This document shows positions 1-10,080 of a stretch of 64,000 bases of DNA, piece after piece. The position numbers were made by a program, and so were the translations under genes. A model generated the notes under the pieces. The model had not been told where the DNA came from. It was given only the letters and a program-made list of their open reading frames with translations, and did not search any database. Origin of the DNA: Apiosordaria backusii (lineage: Eukaryota; Ascomycota; Sordariomycetes; Sordariales; Lasiosphaeriaceae); assembly GCA_030549205.1 (NCBI GenBank), contig JAUKTV010000003.1, positions 1,302,001-1,366,000 on the forward strand, in the 5' to 3' direction. Position 1 is the first letter of the stretch, and the number at the start of each line of letters is the position of its first letter.

Positions 1-854
1 TATGCTGAGTGGTTTGTGCAGCTGAGACTTCAGCGTGGAGACAAGTATTTGGAGGGAATCCAGTCGGAGACCGGGCTCACCTCCACGGGCCGTTACATTC
101 TCTTGGATGAGCTTGCGAAGGTCACACAAGATCCCGTTGAGTTGCGGAGCCAGACTCTTAACATTCTTACGGCCGGCCGAGACACCACAGCTTCCCTCAT
201 TGGGTGGGTCTTTTACTTCCTGTCGCGCCATCCAGATGTCTTCAATAAGCTCAGGGAGCAAGTCCTGCAACAGTTTGGCCCATACAAACCATCGCGACCG
301 AGTGGAATCGAATTCAAGGAGCTCCGAGATTCTATCCCATACATCAACTCTGTGATCAACGAGGCTCTTCGCGTGGCTCCCGTCATTCCGCTCAATGAAC
401 GGGTGGCTATTCGAGACACGGTTCTGCCGCGGGGCGGTGGTGAAGATGGCAGTGACCCCATATTTGTGCCAAAGGGAACGCAGGTTTTGATCCCCACTTA
501 TGCCATGACCAGGAGAGTTGATATCTGGGGTCCTGACGTGGACGACTTCCGGCCCGAGAGATGGGAAGAAAACGGAGGGCGCAAATCCGGGTTCGAATTC
601 ATTCCATTTGGCGGCGGTATCCGTCATTGTTTAGGCCGTAGGTGATACTGACCCTTTTTGGGAAGACCAAACAATACTGACAAAACACAGAACAATTCGC
701 CCGGATAAAGACCGCATATGTTATCGTCAGGTTATTGCAGCGATATGACAAGATCGAGAATGCCGAGAAACCAGCCGATGCCCCAATGAGGTTCCATCAT
801 ACAATTGAAAATAGAAGCGGGAGTGGCGTGCAGGTCCGATTGCACGAGGCTTAA
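1..854 (+). CDS. Cytochrome P450, CYP52-like, 3' part (5' end outside window)
   Basis: Heme-thiolate monooxygenase; CYP52-type enzymes hydroxylate alkanes or fatty acids at the ER. The frame is open from base 1 (YAEWFVQLRLQRGD), so the N-terminus lies upstream. Visible landmarks are the I-helix AGRDTTA, the K-helix EALRV (ExxR), the PERW motif, and the heme loop FGGGIRHCLG with its Cys ligand. An intron (638-690, donor GTAGGT, acceptor CACAG) splits the codon after CLG; the second exon (691-854) continues QQFARIKTAYVIVRLLQRYD and ends at TAA. The CLGQQFA junction fits the family, which supports the donor at 638 over the read-through ending at 645. No break is seen. The CYP52 label rests on the long K-helix to PERW segment (VIPLNERVAIRDTVLPRGGG) and is less certain than the P450 call. 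Confidence 0.88.
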
Positions 855-1389
855 TTTGGTGTCAGGTTGCTATTGTAGGATATATCTAAATATAAACAGA
901 TATAGAGTCGTGAACTTTAAAAGTTGAGAAAATAAGGGTGTTGTGGTAAAACTCTGCTGTTCTTCATCGTAATTTGATCCGTGCATTCTGCTGCGTAATG
1001 CGGTCATTATCTTGGTTCGGGGGCCGCTTCGGAGAGAAAGCTGAAGAATAGGTGCTCAATGGGCTGTTGTTGCGCAGCAAGACAGTTACCGAACCGCTTG
1101 GAGTCTAATAGAAGTCGCATTGTCAAAAGTAATCTCCGTTCCTTTCGTAATATCGTAGTCATCGGCCGAATATAGACCTAGTTGCATTGGGTGATCTCAT
1201 TGGAACTGTCAAATCGCCAACCATCGTTGGATTGAAAGGAGGGACAAACAATACCACTATATTGTTGAATTACAGGCACAGCAAAACCTGGTCACCCCCG
1301 CCGATGATTGCTTAAAAAAAAGCATTCGAAAAGAGTATCTGAAATTCATAAGGAAGGCTCGTTCGTTAAGACTGCTAAGTGGAGACACT
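855..1389. other. Intergenic, no gene seen
   Basis: Moderately AT-rich spacer downstream of the P450. Neither strand shows an ORF with recognisable motifs. AT content rises toward the tandem array. Confidence 0.6.
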
Positions 1390-1536
1390 ATCCAAAGCGC
1401 CTCTGTATATCGTAGATAAAAATATAAAGACTTTAATTTTAAATATAGGCCTTTAAAGATAGAAATAAGGTATTAAAAAATAGTCGATCTGTTTTAAAGA
1501 TAATTCACTAGGCATTCAGATATTATTAAAATGCTT

Positions 1537-1705
1537 ATTATTTACTTTTAAAGCCTATTGATTATTTTTAAAGGCGTATCGATTATCTTTAAAGGCCTAT
1601 TGACTATCTTTAAAGGCCTATTGACTATCTTTAAAGGCCTATCGATTATCTTTAAAGGCCTATCGATTATCTTTAAAGGCCTATCGACTATCTTTCGAGG
1701 CTTTA
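1537..1705. repeat. 21-bp tandem array (core TATCTTTAAAGGCCTAT)
   Basis: About seven to eight imperfect copies of a 21-bp unit lie head to tail. Units alternate between TTGACTATC and TCGATTATC starts, each followed by TTTAAAGGCCTA. On the plus strand the array translates as a 7-residue periodic peptide, which is a consequence of the period and not evidence of a gene. Diverged copies of the same unit reappear in the same orientation near 3535-3590, on the far side of the HNH gene. Flanking sequence (1400-1540) holds degenerate TTTAAAG words. Confidence 0.85.
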
Positions 1706-1725
1706 CGGCTATTTTATATAGTCTG

Positions 1726-3153
1726 TCAACTGTCGTCTTCCTCCTCTACTTCGCTCTCAAGCTCAGCTATAAGCTCCCTATACCTCCAAACTCTCTGCAG
1801 ACCTTGCTCATATGCCCTCTCATGGATGCATCTTCTCCAGATCGCTTCTGTCCTATCGCTCAAAATACGAAGCTCGAGAGCGTCTTGGAGCATGTTGTCC
1901 CAGTCGCTAGGCATGAATACCTCATCTCGAGCCAGATCTGGTGTGTCATCCTCAGGAGGGTCGCCGCCAAAGATGGCTCGAAGGGCTCCGCCAGCTTGTT
2001 GACCTGCAAAGAGTTGCTGCATTGCATACCGCATCTGGAAAAAGTTGATGTGCGGGAGTGGGCGTTTCTCTGGGTCAGAGGTGCTCAACTCATAGACGTC
2101 GCCGTGCATGACGTATCTGGCTGCCGCCCCAATCGAGTCCTCCATCTCCCGTCTACGGTCAGACAAGTTGGTCCCCTTGCTACAACCCTGGCCGTCATCA
2201 GCAAGACTTATCTCGGCATGTCGGTCCTTGAACCAGACGACCTGAAGATACATCCTGTATTACGGGCTGGTGGGGTGCTGGATGGGACGAAGTGCGAATT
2301 TGTGCCGATCCCAAAGCCGATGAGCGGTAGGCTGTAATGAGAGAATGTTGCGTTCCTCATAGCCGGTGAACTCGAGCTGTTGGATGTCTTCCAAAGGCCA
2401 GAATAGCTGAAGGATACTCCAAAACCCAGCAGGATCGTGCATGGATTTTATGGCTTGCACATCGACAATGTGCGCTGCGTCAACTGCCTCAACACCGGTC
2501 AAGGCACAGCGGTTCTGGTACCAAGGTGGCACTGTCCGCTGGGCTGCCTTGTCCGCTGGGCTGGGGCCCTCCGCTTCGCCCTCGGTGTCGTCAGTCGATG
2601 TCTCCTCGCCTCTCTCTCCCGCAACCACCGTATTCAAGGTGTCGACAGGTTTATTCACCCAGGTGCCCATGATCGATTGTGCAATTGAGATACAGCTTGT
2701 CAACTCCCGCTGGAAGATCTTGTCGGGCGACTCCGGTTGCCTTGCAGCCGCCTGCAGCCGCCACATGCAATCCACATGCAAATGCAAATGATAAAGCCTT
2801 GAGGACGGATCGAGGGTCACAGCCCGTATCGCAGACAGAACCTTGACTTTCTCAGCATTCGCAGATTTTTCGCGGCGGCCCTTGTTGATTTTGGTGGTCC
2901 TAGCCACAATTTCGCCTTGAATAAAGGCGGCGAATCGCTGCTTCAGCTCTTCATGGGTCGTTGGGAGGCGTGATCCTGATGGCTGCGAACCATCATCATC
3001 GGGGCTCGTATAGGCATCTTGCATCGAGGTGGAGGGTTCGATACCAGGTAAAGCGGCAAGTTGATGAGGCATCCAGTCGATGGGGCGATTGAAGACGAAC
3101 TTTGCCTCGATCGGCAGAGGCTCGTACGCAGCAGCCTTTCGTTTTGGCGCCAT
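1726..3153 (-). pseudogene. HNH-nuclease-domain protein, split by one in-frame stop
   Basis: Fungal protein of the HNH_2-like type, a putative endonuclease fold of unknown role. The start chosen is the ATG at 3153 (MAPKRKAAAYEPLP); an in-frame ATG at 3180 is possible. Around residues 215-285 it reads NRCALTGVEAVDAAHIVDV, then NILSLQPTAHRLWDRHKFALRP, matching the C..tg....DAAHI...N.l.L....H.lwd layout of these nucleases (AH and the later H are the expected metal-site residues). The frame then meets TAA near 2254 and continues open in the same frame (MYLQVVWFKDRHAE) for another 175 codons to 1726, with an acidic C-terminus. No intron of plausible size removes the stop. A CAA to TAA change (CpA to TpA) is what RIP would produce. 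Confidence 0.72.
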
Positions 3154-3375
3154 GGTAATAACCTGTAACGGATTAGGCATCGATCTCCTGTGCGTGCGTG
3201 GACTGCCTTACCGGATCGCTTTGTGAGGGTCTGGTTGAAGATTATTGGAGATAGAGGAGAGTGTGGTTGGGGGAAAAGTTTGGTCGTTAAATAGGTTCGT
3301 CAAGGGAAAAGGTTTGTTGGGGAAAACGAGTGGCGAGATTTGGTGGAGAAAAGTGTAAGTGTGAGAAGGTTTGTT

Positions 3376-3509
3376 GAGAGATAAGATCCACGTGTCGAGA
3401 CCATAATGATCAGAAGCGAAACTTCAGCCCTTTCGAGGATGAATGATGAGAAATAAGATCGACGTGCCGAGACAACGACGATCAGAAGCGAAACTTCAGC
3501 GCTTTCAAA
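3376..3509. repeat. Direct repeat pair upstream of the HNH gene
   Basis: Two copies of a roughly 60-bp unit, offset by about 71 bp, share the words AAGATC-ACGTG-CGAGAC and GATCAGAAGCGAAACTTCAGC. They lie 200-350 bp upstream of the HNH start codon, so they could be promoter-related or part of the same repeat environment as the 21-bp units. Confidence 0.7.
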
Positions 3510-3524
3510 CGCTATTAGAACGTC

Positions 3525-3600
3525 TATTAAGCATCTTTTGAGGCCCTATTGACTATCTTTCAAAGCCTGTTTGCTATCTTTCAAGACCTTTTTTTAATTA
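3525..3600. repeat. Diverged copies of the 21-bp unit
   Basis: Two to three degenerate copies (CTATTGACTATCTTTCAAAGCC and a TTTGCTATCTTTCAAGACC variant) in the same orientation as the array at 1537-1705. Together the two blocks bracket the HNH gene as direct repeats. Confidence 0.65.
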
Positions 3601-3731
3601 AGTAGCAGTCTCCATTTTTTTGTCTATAGTGTGTCTGTTAAGGGTTCAAGACAGCCAGTTCCGAGATGTCCAAACTTCGAACTCTACTGTAGCATGGAAA
3701 AGCCTTGCAGAGAGGCGGGCACCAATCGAGT

Positions 3732-4110
3732 CAGCGTGGGCAATGAGCTGAGCCAGGCTTGGCTCAGCTTGCAAGCCAAGCCGATGAGCCAAGTCAAGCG
3801 TACTGTATATTTGACTGAGCCAAATCAAGCCTCCTGTCAGCTCAGGCTTGAAGGCTTGACAAGCCTTAGCCCAGGCCAGGGTTAGGTTATATGTGGCTAT
3901 GTAACCCTAACCCTCTTGGAACTCCTTCGGCCCCGGCTGCCGGCCCTCCCGGAATAGTGGCCGGATCGGAATTACCACTTCCGAAGGGCTTATCAAGCCG
4001 TCAAGACTGAGCCAAGCCCGTGATGGCTTCAAGCCAAGCCTTCCAGAATTATCGTGAGCCAAGTCAAGCCATAGGCCGGCTCGGCTTGGCTCGTCTCATT
4101 GCCCACGCTG
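3732..4110. mobile_element. hAT-type miniature inverted-repeat element, 379 bp
   Basis: Terminal inverted repeats are perfect over 16 bp: CAGCGTGGGCAATGAG at the left and its reverse complement CTCATTGCCCACGCTG at the right. The element is flanked by a perfect 8-bp target duplication AATCGAGT (3724-3731 and 4111-4118), the length made by hAT transposases. It has no coding capacity. The subterminal regions are full of short GAGCCAAGTCAAGC-type words in both orientations, likely transposase-binding repeats. The same TIR family appears at 16266-16436 and 18606. Confidence 0.93.
3879..3913. repeat. Telomere-like inverted repeat inside the hAT element
   Basis: GGGTTAGGTTA (3879-3889) faces TAACCCTAACCC (3902-3913) across a 12-bp loop. 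Both arms resemble the fungal TTAGGG telomere repeat, but there are at most two units per arm, and they sit inside the miniature element and not at a chromosome end. Confidence 0.6.
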
Positions 4111-4409
4111 AATCGAGTCTTGAAGCAGGAGCCTATAGATAATTCCCGGTTCTGGCTAGCATCAAGAGAGTTAAACTGACAAGGGGAAAGGAGCACCCCA
4201 CATCGCATTATCTTAAAGGCGTGCTATCCCGGCTTGACCAGACACCTCGGAACCTGTCCATATCCCCGCACACTCGGCTGTCCAAAAAGCATAAGCTGGA
4301 TATAAAATAACTTTGGCTTTTCTATACGAACTACAACCACAGGAATTTGAAGCGATCGCATCAAAGTTGTTCCTTCGCTCACAACAAATTCAAACCCCAC
4401 GCTCTGAAA

Positions 4410-5716
4410 ATGGGAGTCAATAAAACCCTGCGGGGTCACAAACTTTTGATGATCATGCCCTGGGACCAACCAGACGAGTTCATCGAGAAGATCAAGGCCG
4501 AGTTTCCGGGTTTGCAAGTGGTCGCATATCGACAGCAGGAATGGGACCAAACCTGGGCTCCTTTTCCGGACGAGGAATGGAAAGATGTGACTGTCCTGCT
4601 GACCTTCACCGTGTTGCCGACGCCGGAACAAGCCCCAAAGCTGGAATATGTCCAGCTGATGAGGTAAGAAGGGGGACCACTTCTATTATTATACGATTCC
4701 GGTTCTGTATCTGTAGCAGCTAATCACTCTTTTTTATACAGCGCTGGCGCCAATCATGTGTTGGATTTGCCGATCTTCAAGGACACTGACACTAGCTTCT
4801 CTACGGCCAATGGTGTTCACGGGCCTCAAATCTCGGAATGGATCATTGGAACGTATCTTGCTTTTCAGCATCGCTGTAAGGCTTCTACTTTCTTTCTTTC
4901 TTTCTACATCCCGGCCCTCTGCGGGCGCTAATTGTACTCTTCTGCAGTCCCACAATATCACGAAAAGCAGAAAGAAGGCCGATGGGATCGATCGGACCTG
5001 AATCTTATCGATGACGCCGTCCAAAAAACAATGTCAGTATTTTCTTGCTTGTCTCTTGCCATTCTATCTCTACTTTGCATGTTTTTAATCTAACCCACGA
5101 TTAGAGGAATTTTGGGATACGGTTCGATAGGCCGCCAGACCGCCCGTCTAGCTACGGCAATCGGCATGAACGTCTACGCATACACACTCCACCCTCGCAA
5201 TACGCCCGCCTCCAAGAGGGACACCTCGTGGACACCCCGGGACTTGGCGACCCCGACGGCATTTACCCGTCAAAATGGTTTTCGGGCTCTTCCACCGCCG
5301 ACCTCCACGCGTTCCTTGCTTCCGGGCTCGACATTCTGGTCATCGCTACTCCTCTGACGCCCAGCACAGAGCACCTGCTTTCCGCAGCCGAATTTGAGCT
5401 GCTGGCAGCGGATGGAAGAAAGGGAAGGACATTTGTGTCCAACATTGCTCGTGGCCCTGTGGTTAGCACTCCCGATATCATCCACGCGCTCAAGGCGGGG
5501 CTGATCAGGGGCGCTGCGCTGGATGTGACGGATCCTGAGCCTCTTCCAGATGGACATGGGCTGTGGAATACGGAGAATGTCATCATTACTCCGCATGTCT
5601 CTGGCGCATCGACACGCTACAACGAAAGAGTTTTGTCTATTTTGGAGTATAACCTAGAGAGATTGAGTGAGGATAGGGAGCTAGTAAACAAGGTGAACAA
5701 AAAAGAGGGCTACTAG
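4410..5716 (+). CDS. D-isomer 2-hydroxyacid dehydrogenase, one -1 frameshift
   Basis: NAD(P)-dependent oxidoreductase interconverting 2-oxo acids and D-2-hydroxy acids. Exons read as 4410-4663, 4742-4875, 4948-5032 and 5105-5716, all with GT-AG introns and matching phases. The N-terminal domain is followed by the dinucleotide-binding loop GYGSIG and then the catalytic set: Arg in ARGPVV, Glu in DPEPLP and His in TPHVSG. Around 5230-5236 the frame breaks: upstream reads SKRDTSWTP, and the family-like continuation GLGDPDGIYPSKWF is in the -1 frame. One C missing from a CCCC tract before GGG would explain it. The rest is full length. It is either a recent null allele or a consensus error. Confidence 0.8.
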
Positions 5717-5990
5717 CAATATCTTGGGCAGATAAACATGGTAGGAAACAAGACACATAGAACGATGCCAAGGCTCTGAGTAGGAACTATTTGACCAAAG
5801 TACGATGCTTATGGAATCATTTGAATCAGACTCTGGATTGAGATTCCTAGTGTGCCCCAGCCAAACTCCAAAGGAAAATAAGCAGAAGTGTGTCAATCCC
5901 GATAGCCGACGACCTAGAGTAGATGGTAATCGGCATCCAAATATCCACACAGAATTAAGTATTAATTGTATCCATCGTCAGCCCACAACA

Positions 5991-7130
5991 TCAAAGCAGT
6001 GAAGTCGGTCGCCTTATTCCCATATCGTCACCATCTCCCTCATGGTCTGTAATATCGAGGTCGAGGTCGCCAAAGTCTGGGATTTCCAAGATATCTGGTG
6101 CCTCTAATTCGTGCCGATTGCGAATCGTTTCTGGCAACCGTGAAGGCATTTCGTGCACGGCTGCGGAACTATCGGCTTCTTGAACTGCGGTGAATGGATA
6201 CGCAGGCGGTTTCGCTAATCCATTCTTCTGGGAAATCAGGGTCGATGTATCTGTGAAGGCGGTAGCAGGAGGAGGAAGAGCCGGCGACCCAGGCATAAAC
6301 AATGGCGGGATTGCTGATTTTTCCCTTGTCATTAATCTTTTTTCTTCACGGCGTTTCCATGCTCGATGGCCCAACCATGCAAGAACGAGGAGCACGGCCA
6401 GCCCAGCAAGGACACCGCCGACAATTGCGATAATGATGCCGGTCGAGGGCCGCCCACCTCCGACTACTGCCCCGCCACCACCGTCTGGGCCGTTAGAGGC
6501 TGGTGGCAACGACGTTGGATTACCTGTAGGAAGGGGCGAACCGTATTCATCCGTTGGAATCGATGTGCCGGAAGGATCAGCTGAGTTGGCCCCACCTGTC
6601 GAACCGGCCACTGCTTGGAAGAACTTTTTGGTCGAAGTTGATTGGGACCCCAACGACCCTGTCGCCGACTTGGTCCCTGATCCCGAGCCATCATTACCGT
6701 CACCACCGTCACCACCGTCACCACCATCGCCACCTTCGCCGTCACCACCCCCGCCTTTACCACCGTTTTCTTTGCCGTGGCCCGTTCCACTTCCGATGCT
6801 AGTCCCGCCGCCGCCATTGCTCCCTTCACCATTTTCACTGCTACTCCCACCGCCGTTTCCGCTGCTGTTTCCACCACTTCCACTGCCACTCCCGCTTCCA
6901 TTGCTCCCACTGCTGTTACTGCCGCCATTGCCGCCATTGCCATCAACGCTCCCACTGCTGGTCCCACTCCCCGTCCCGCTCCCTGATCCGCTACTGGTTC
7001 CGCTACCGGTCCCCGTTGAGGTGCCCGTGCCTGGAGATGGGTTTCGGCGAACACACCTTCTCTTCACGCGTGATGGTTCTTCATTGTATCCCCAGAGCCC
7101 CCTCCGTACAATAGATACTGTGCTCCCCAT
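5991..7130 (-). CDS. Gly/Ser-rich single-pass membrane protein, 379 aa
   Basis: Unknown function. Residues about 32-165 are almost entirely Gly, Ser, Thr, Asp and Asn, including GTGSGTSSG-type and GGDGGD repeats. A Ser/Thr/Pro segment follows, then one hydrophobic helix around residues 229-252 (IIIAIVGGVLAGLAVLLVLAWLG) and a basic stop-transfer KRREEKR. The cytoplasmic tail is about 120 residues and ends in an acidic stretch (DFGDLDLDITDHEGDGDD). This matches fungal wall-sensor-like architecture: glycosylatable outer stalk, one TM, signalling tail. No signal peptide is visible at the chosen ATG (MGSTVSIVRRGLW), so an upstream exon may be missing. Confidence 0.7.
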   Translation of the reverse strand: MGSTVSIVRRGLWGYNEEPSRVKRRCVRRNPSPGTGTSTGTGSGTSSGSGSGTGSGTSSGSVDGNGGNGGSNSSGSNGSGSGSGSGGNSSGNGGGSSSENGEGSNGGGGTSIGSGTGHGKENGGKGGGGDGEGGDGGDGGDGGDGNDGSGSGTKSATGSLGSQSTSTKKFFQAVAGSTGGANSADPSGTSIPTDEYGSPLPTGNPTSLPPASNGPDGGGGAVVGGGRPSTGIIIAIVGGVLAGLAVLLVLAWLGHRAWKRREEKRLMTREKSAIPPLFMPGSPALPPPATAFTDTSTLISQKNGLAKPPAYPFTAVQEADSSAAVHEMPSRLPETIRNRHELEAPDILEIPDFGDLDLDITDHEGDGDDMGIRRPTSLL

Positions 7131-7746
7131 ATCTCAATGTCTCCTCCTCTAACCTAGAGTCTTCTCGGAATCGAACTTTGTGAAATCTTCAAGGCTGGTG
7201 CTGCCGAATTTGGCACGAAGGGAGAGTGGGTTCTAATCGAAGGAATGAATGGTATGTGTCACTAAAACTGGTGAAAAAGACCACAAAAAAACCGAACAAA
7301 ATCATTAAAGGAGTGCAGTCAGCGCTTTACCCTAGGGAAGTCTCGAAGGAATGAAGGAACGATGATAGCCGCATGTGGGTGGCTGTCCCATGTGGAATGG
7401 TGGTCGTTGATAGTCGCACCGAAAGAGATGGAAAGGTGTAACGGAACACGAGAGGAAGAGAAGAAGAAAACGCCACGAGGAAGCGAGGCGGGAGGAAAAG
7501 AGGTGCTGGATATTGGGCAATCTTCCCCCGTACGGCGCGGCGGACCACCCATGCGGTGACCAACGATTTGCCCATTTTGGTGTTTATATTGAGACGCTTG
7601 GTCCGTCCGCACCGACGAACCCTACCCATGGCCGGCTGAGTGGTTGGAAGGGACTAGTCTCAGTGGCTCAGACCTTCTCTTCGACCCTGGATGGGCCGCA
7701 TAGGCTACTTGTATATATAAGTAGGCCCCCTAGATGCATCTTTTAG
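7131..7746. other. Intergenic, promoter side of the Gly-rich gene
   Basis: Balanced composition. Short ORFs on both strands overlap each other and lack motifs. It could hold an unrecognised 5' exon with a signal peptide for the membrane protein, but none is convincing. Confidence 0.45.
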
Positions 7747-8860
7747 AGAAGGTCTAAGAACCTAAGTAGATTTTTAGAAGAAAATAGTCCGACTTCTATA
7801 TAAATAAAAACTTACCATTTCGATATATCCTTAAATTTAACTATAACTAAAATAACTATAATAGTATACTTTAGACTAAAATAAAGCCCTACTTTTTAAC
7901 TATATAGCAGTATTTTTTATTATTATTATAATTATAATATTTAATTTTTAATTGAATTAATAAATTTAAAACGAAATAGTCTAAAATAATGATTTTCTTA
8001 ATATATAAAGGATTACCTATATTACTTTTTTGATATAATATATATAATAAAAGTAATTATATATTAAAGATAGTTTTAAAAAGAGCTTTTTCGATTATAG
8101 TTTATATTCTTTATATTAATTATATTAACTAAGTTGTAATTTAAAAGGTATTTTTTTATATTATATATATATATATTTATACTTTTTATATTATAAGTCG
8201 GCTAGTTATTTATGTTATTATTGGAACTATAGTTATAAAATAATATAGACTATAGAGTCTTATACTACTATATAAATTTAGTCTTAATTATAATTATATT
8301 AGTTAACTAATATGGTATAAAGTATGTATATACTGCATATATATATATACTTTTTATATTATAGGTTAGCTAATTAGGCTATAATTAAGATTAAATTTAT
8401 ATAGTATTATAAAATTATATAGGCTATATTATTATAAAAATTTAAGATTCATGGTAGCTATATTAGCTAAGTAGTAGTATAGAAAGTATCGATAAATATA
8501 GGTATATATTAGATATTCTGTACTATAGTTTAGTTAATATAGCTATTATTGATATTAAAATTATACAGTAGTAGTCTATATAGTCTTATATTACAATATA
8601 AATTTAGCTCTAGTAATAGTTATATTAGCTGAGTAGTATAGTGTAAAGTATATATATACTATATATATATTTATACTTTTTATATTTAGCTAATTGGGCT
8701 ATAATTGAGACTAAATTTATGCAGTAATATAGGCCTATATAGACTAATATACTATATTAATTCGGTCTTAATTAGCTTTCTTAATTTACAGGCTAAGTTA
8801 TATAACTATTTTATTTTAAAATTCTACTTCGGGCCTTAGACTAGCTTTCGCTGTTGTATA
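7747..8860. repeat. AT-rich, RIP-like block of decayed palindromic repeats
   Basis: Composition drops abruptly to a very high AT fraction with almost no long ORF. Inside are related segments with facing arms: AATTTAGTCTTAATTATA near 8276-8296 faces TATAATTAAGATTAAATT near 8380-8397 across a TGCA centre at 8333-8336. Similar arms recur around 8600-8725 and partly at 8150-8230. This looks like several copies of one hairpin-forming element mutated by C-to-T change. The original element cannot be named. Confidence 0.75.
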
Positions 8861-10080
8861 ATATAGGCTTCTAATAGGCCGGCTGCTGGCGTGTGGGTAG
8901 GGGGTAGAGCTCAGGGTACATACAATACATAACGCACTAGTCTAAGCTACTGAGACTAGCTTAGAAGTTATTCTGGTGTAAAAGAAAGAGATATACTTAC
9001 TGCATAGTATAGGGAGTGTGTTTTAAAAGAAAAGAAAGACTATTGGTAAGAGGAATGTGTACTTAGCAATGTTTAAGGGCCAGTGGCGGGGTAATGACAT
9101 GATAGTAGCATTAGAAACTGAGATGTCTGATTCTATCCGTATTTAAATCAATGCACATAAAAGCAGTGAAAAAGTCAGGTGGCTGGAAATTGGCATTTCT
9201 TACCTGGTAGGCACCGAGGCAGGGATTCCGAAGAAGAGTGGGTCTCCTTGTTGCGACATGGGAATCATATGCAAAGAGGTATACTTTACGATATGACTTA
9301 GACCCATCTGTTAGGGGTTGCAAGGTAGTCCTTGACAACCGCACGGAGTGGCCACTCTCAGCTGGTGGACATTCACCATCACATCTCTGGATACCGCAGA
9401 TGGACAAATTCCTCGTCGTCGAAGGAGGGCTTTCTGGTTAAATTTATCCTGTACATTCCGCAGATGACACATCTAATTCCAAGGTCTGGGACTAGAAGCT
9501 GGACCCATCGAGACAAATCGGCCAAAATATTGGTTACTGTTCGCTTTCTCGATAGGAAGAGTAGTAGTGGATCGAAAACTGCACCGACAGAATTAGTGCC
9601 CTGGGCACAATTCTGGACAAAGGAGACTGCGGACAGAGGAGCAAAATTCAGTCGGCGGGGCAAGGTTGTGGTACAAGAGAATGCAAATAGGATGGACCTG
9701 CTGCTATCACAACCCATCCCTTTTGATAGAGTACAGGTCACTGAGAAGTGTTGTACTCACTCTACCGGAGACGGGCTTGAGTCATGGTCAGTCATCGTTA
9801 CAGCCACAAATGATGTTTGAGAGTGTGTCAATTTGGGGGTTGATGATGCTTAGTTGAGCATAGCCAATATCTAGGTAGATGTGAGTTCAGTAAAACATAA
9901 TGCCAGGAAGCTCGCATTTCTAAGTTCTACCAAGAGCGCCCGTTTGGATATCCCTGATTCAGATGAAGTACGATAAATCACTGCTAATCGGGACGAGGGA
10001 TTTAGGTACTTTTCACTACCGCGGCTATTCCTCGTTGAAGTTTCTCCTAAACCAATTTCCAAAAGTCAAGTGTGGCGGTG
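8861..10080. other. Intergenic, no confident gene
   Basis: Normal composition resumes. ORFs at 9332-9820 (plus) and 9379-9741 (minus) overlap on opposite strands. Neither has a recognisable domain, intron signals or hydrophobic pattern, so no gene is called. Confidence 0.5.

Noticed and set aside
1537..1705. CRISPR array
   Set aside because: No spacers between repeats, eukaryotic gene structure throughout, no cas genes.
1558..2337. 259-aa plus-strand ORF beginning with a FKGLLTI-type heptad repeat
   Set aside because: The repeat is the 21-bp DNA array read in frame, and the rest is antisense to the HNH gene.
3879..3913. A true telomere or chromosome end
   Set aside because: Only one to two units per strand, inside a transposon with intact flanks; coding genes continue on both sides.
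6190..7152. 320-aa Pro/Leu-rich plus-strand ORF
   Set aside because: Mirror of the Gly/Ser-rich gene on the minus strand; GGC/TCC repeats leave several frames open.
9332..9820. Protein-coding gene of 162 aa
   Set aside because: Overlapped by an equally long minus-strand ORF; no domain, signal or exon partner.
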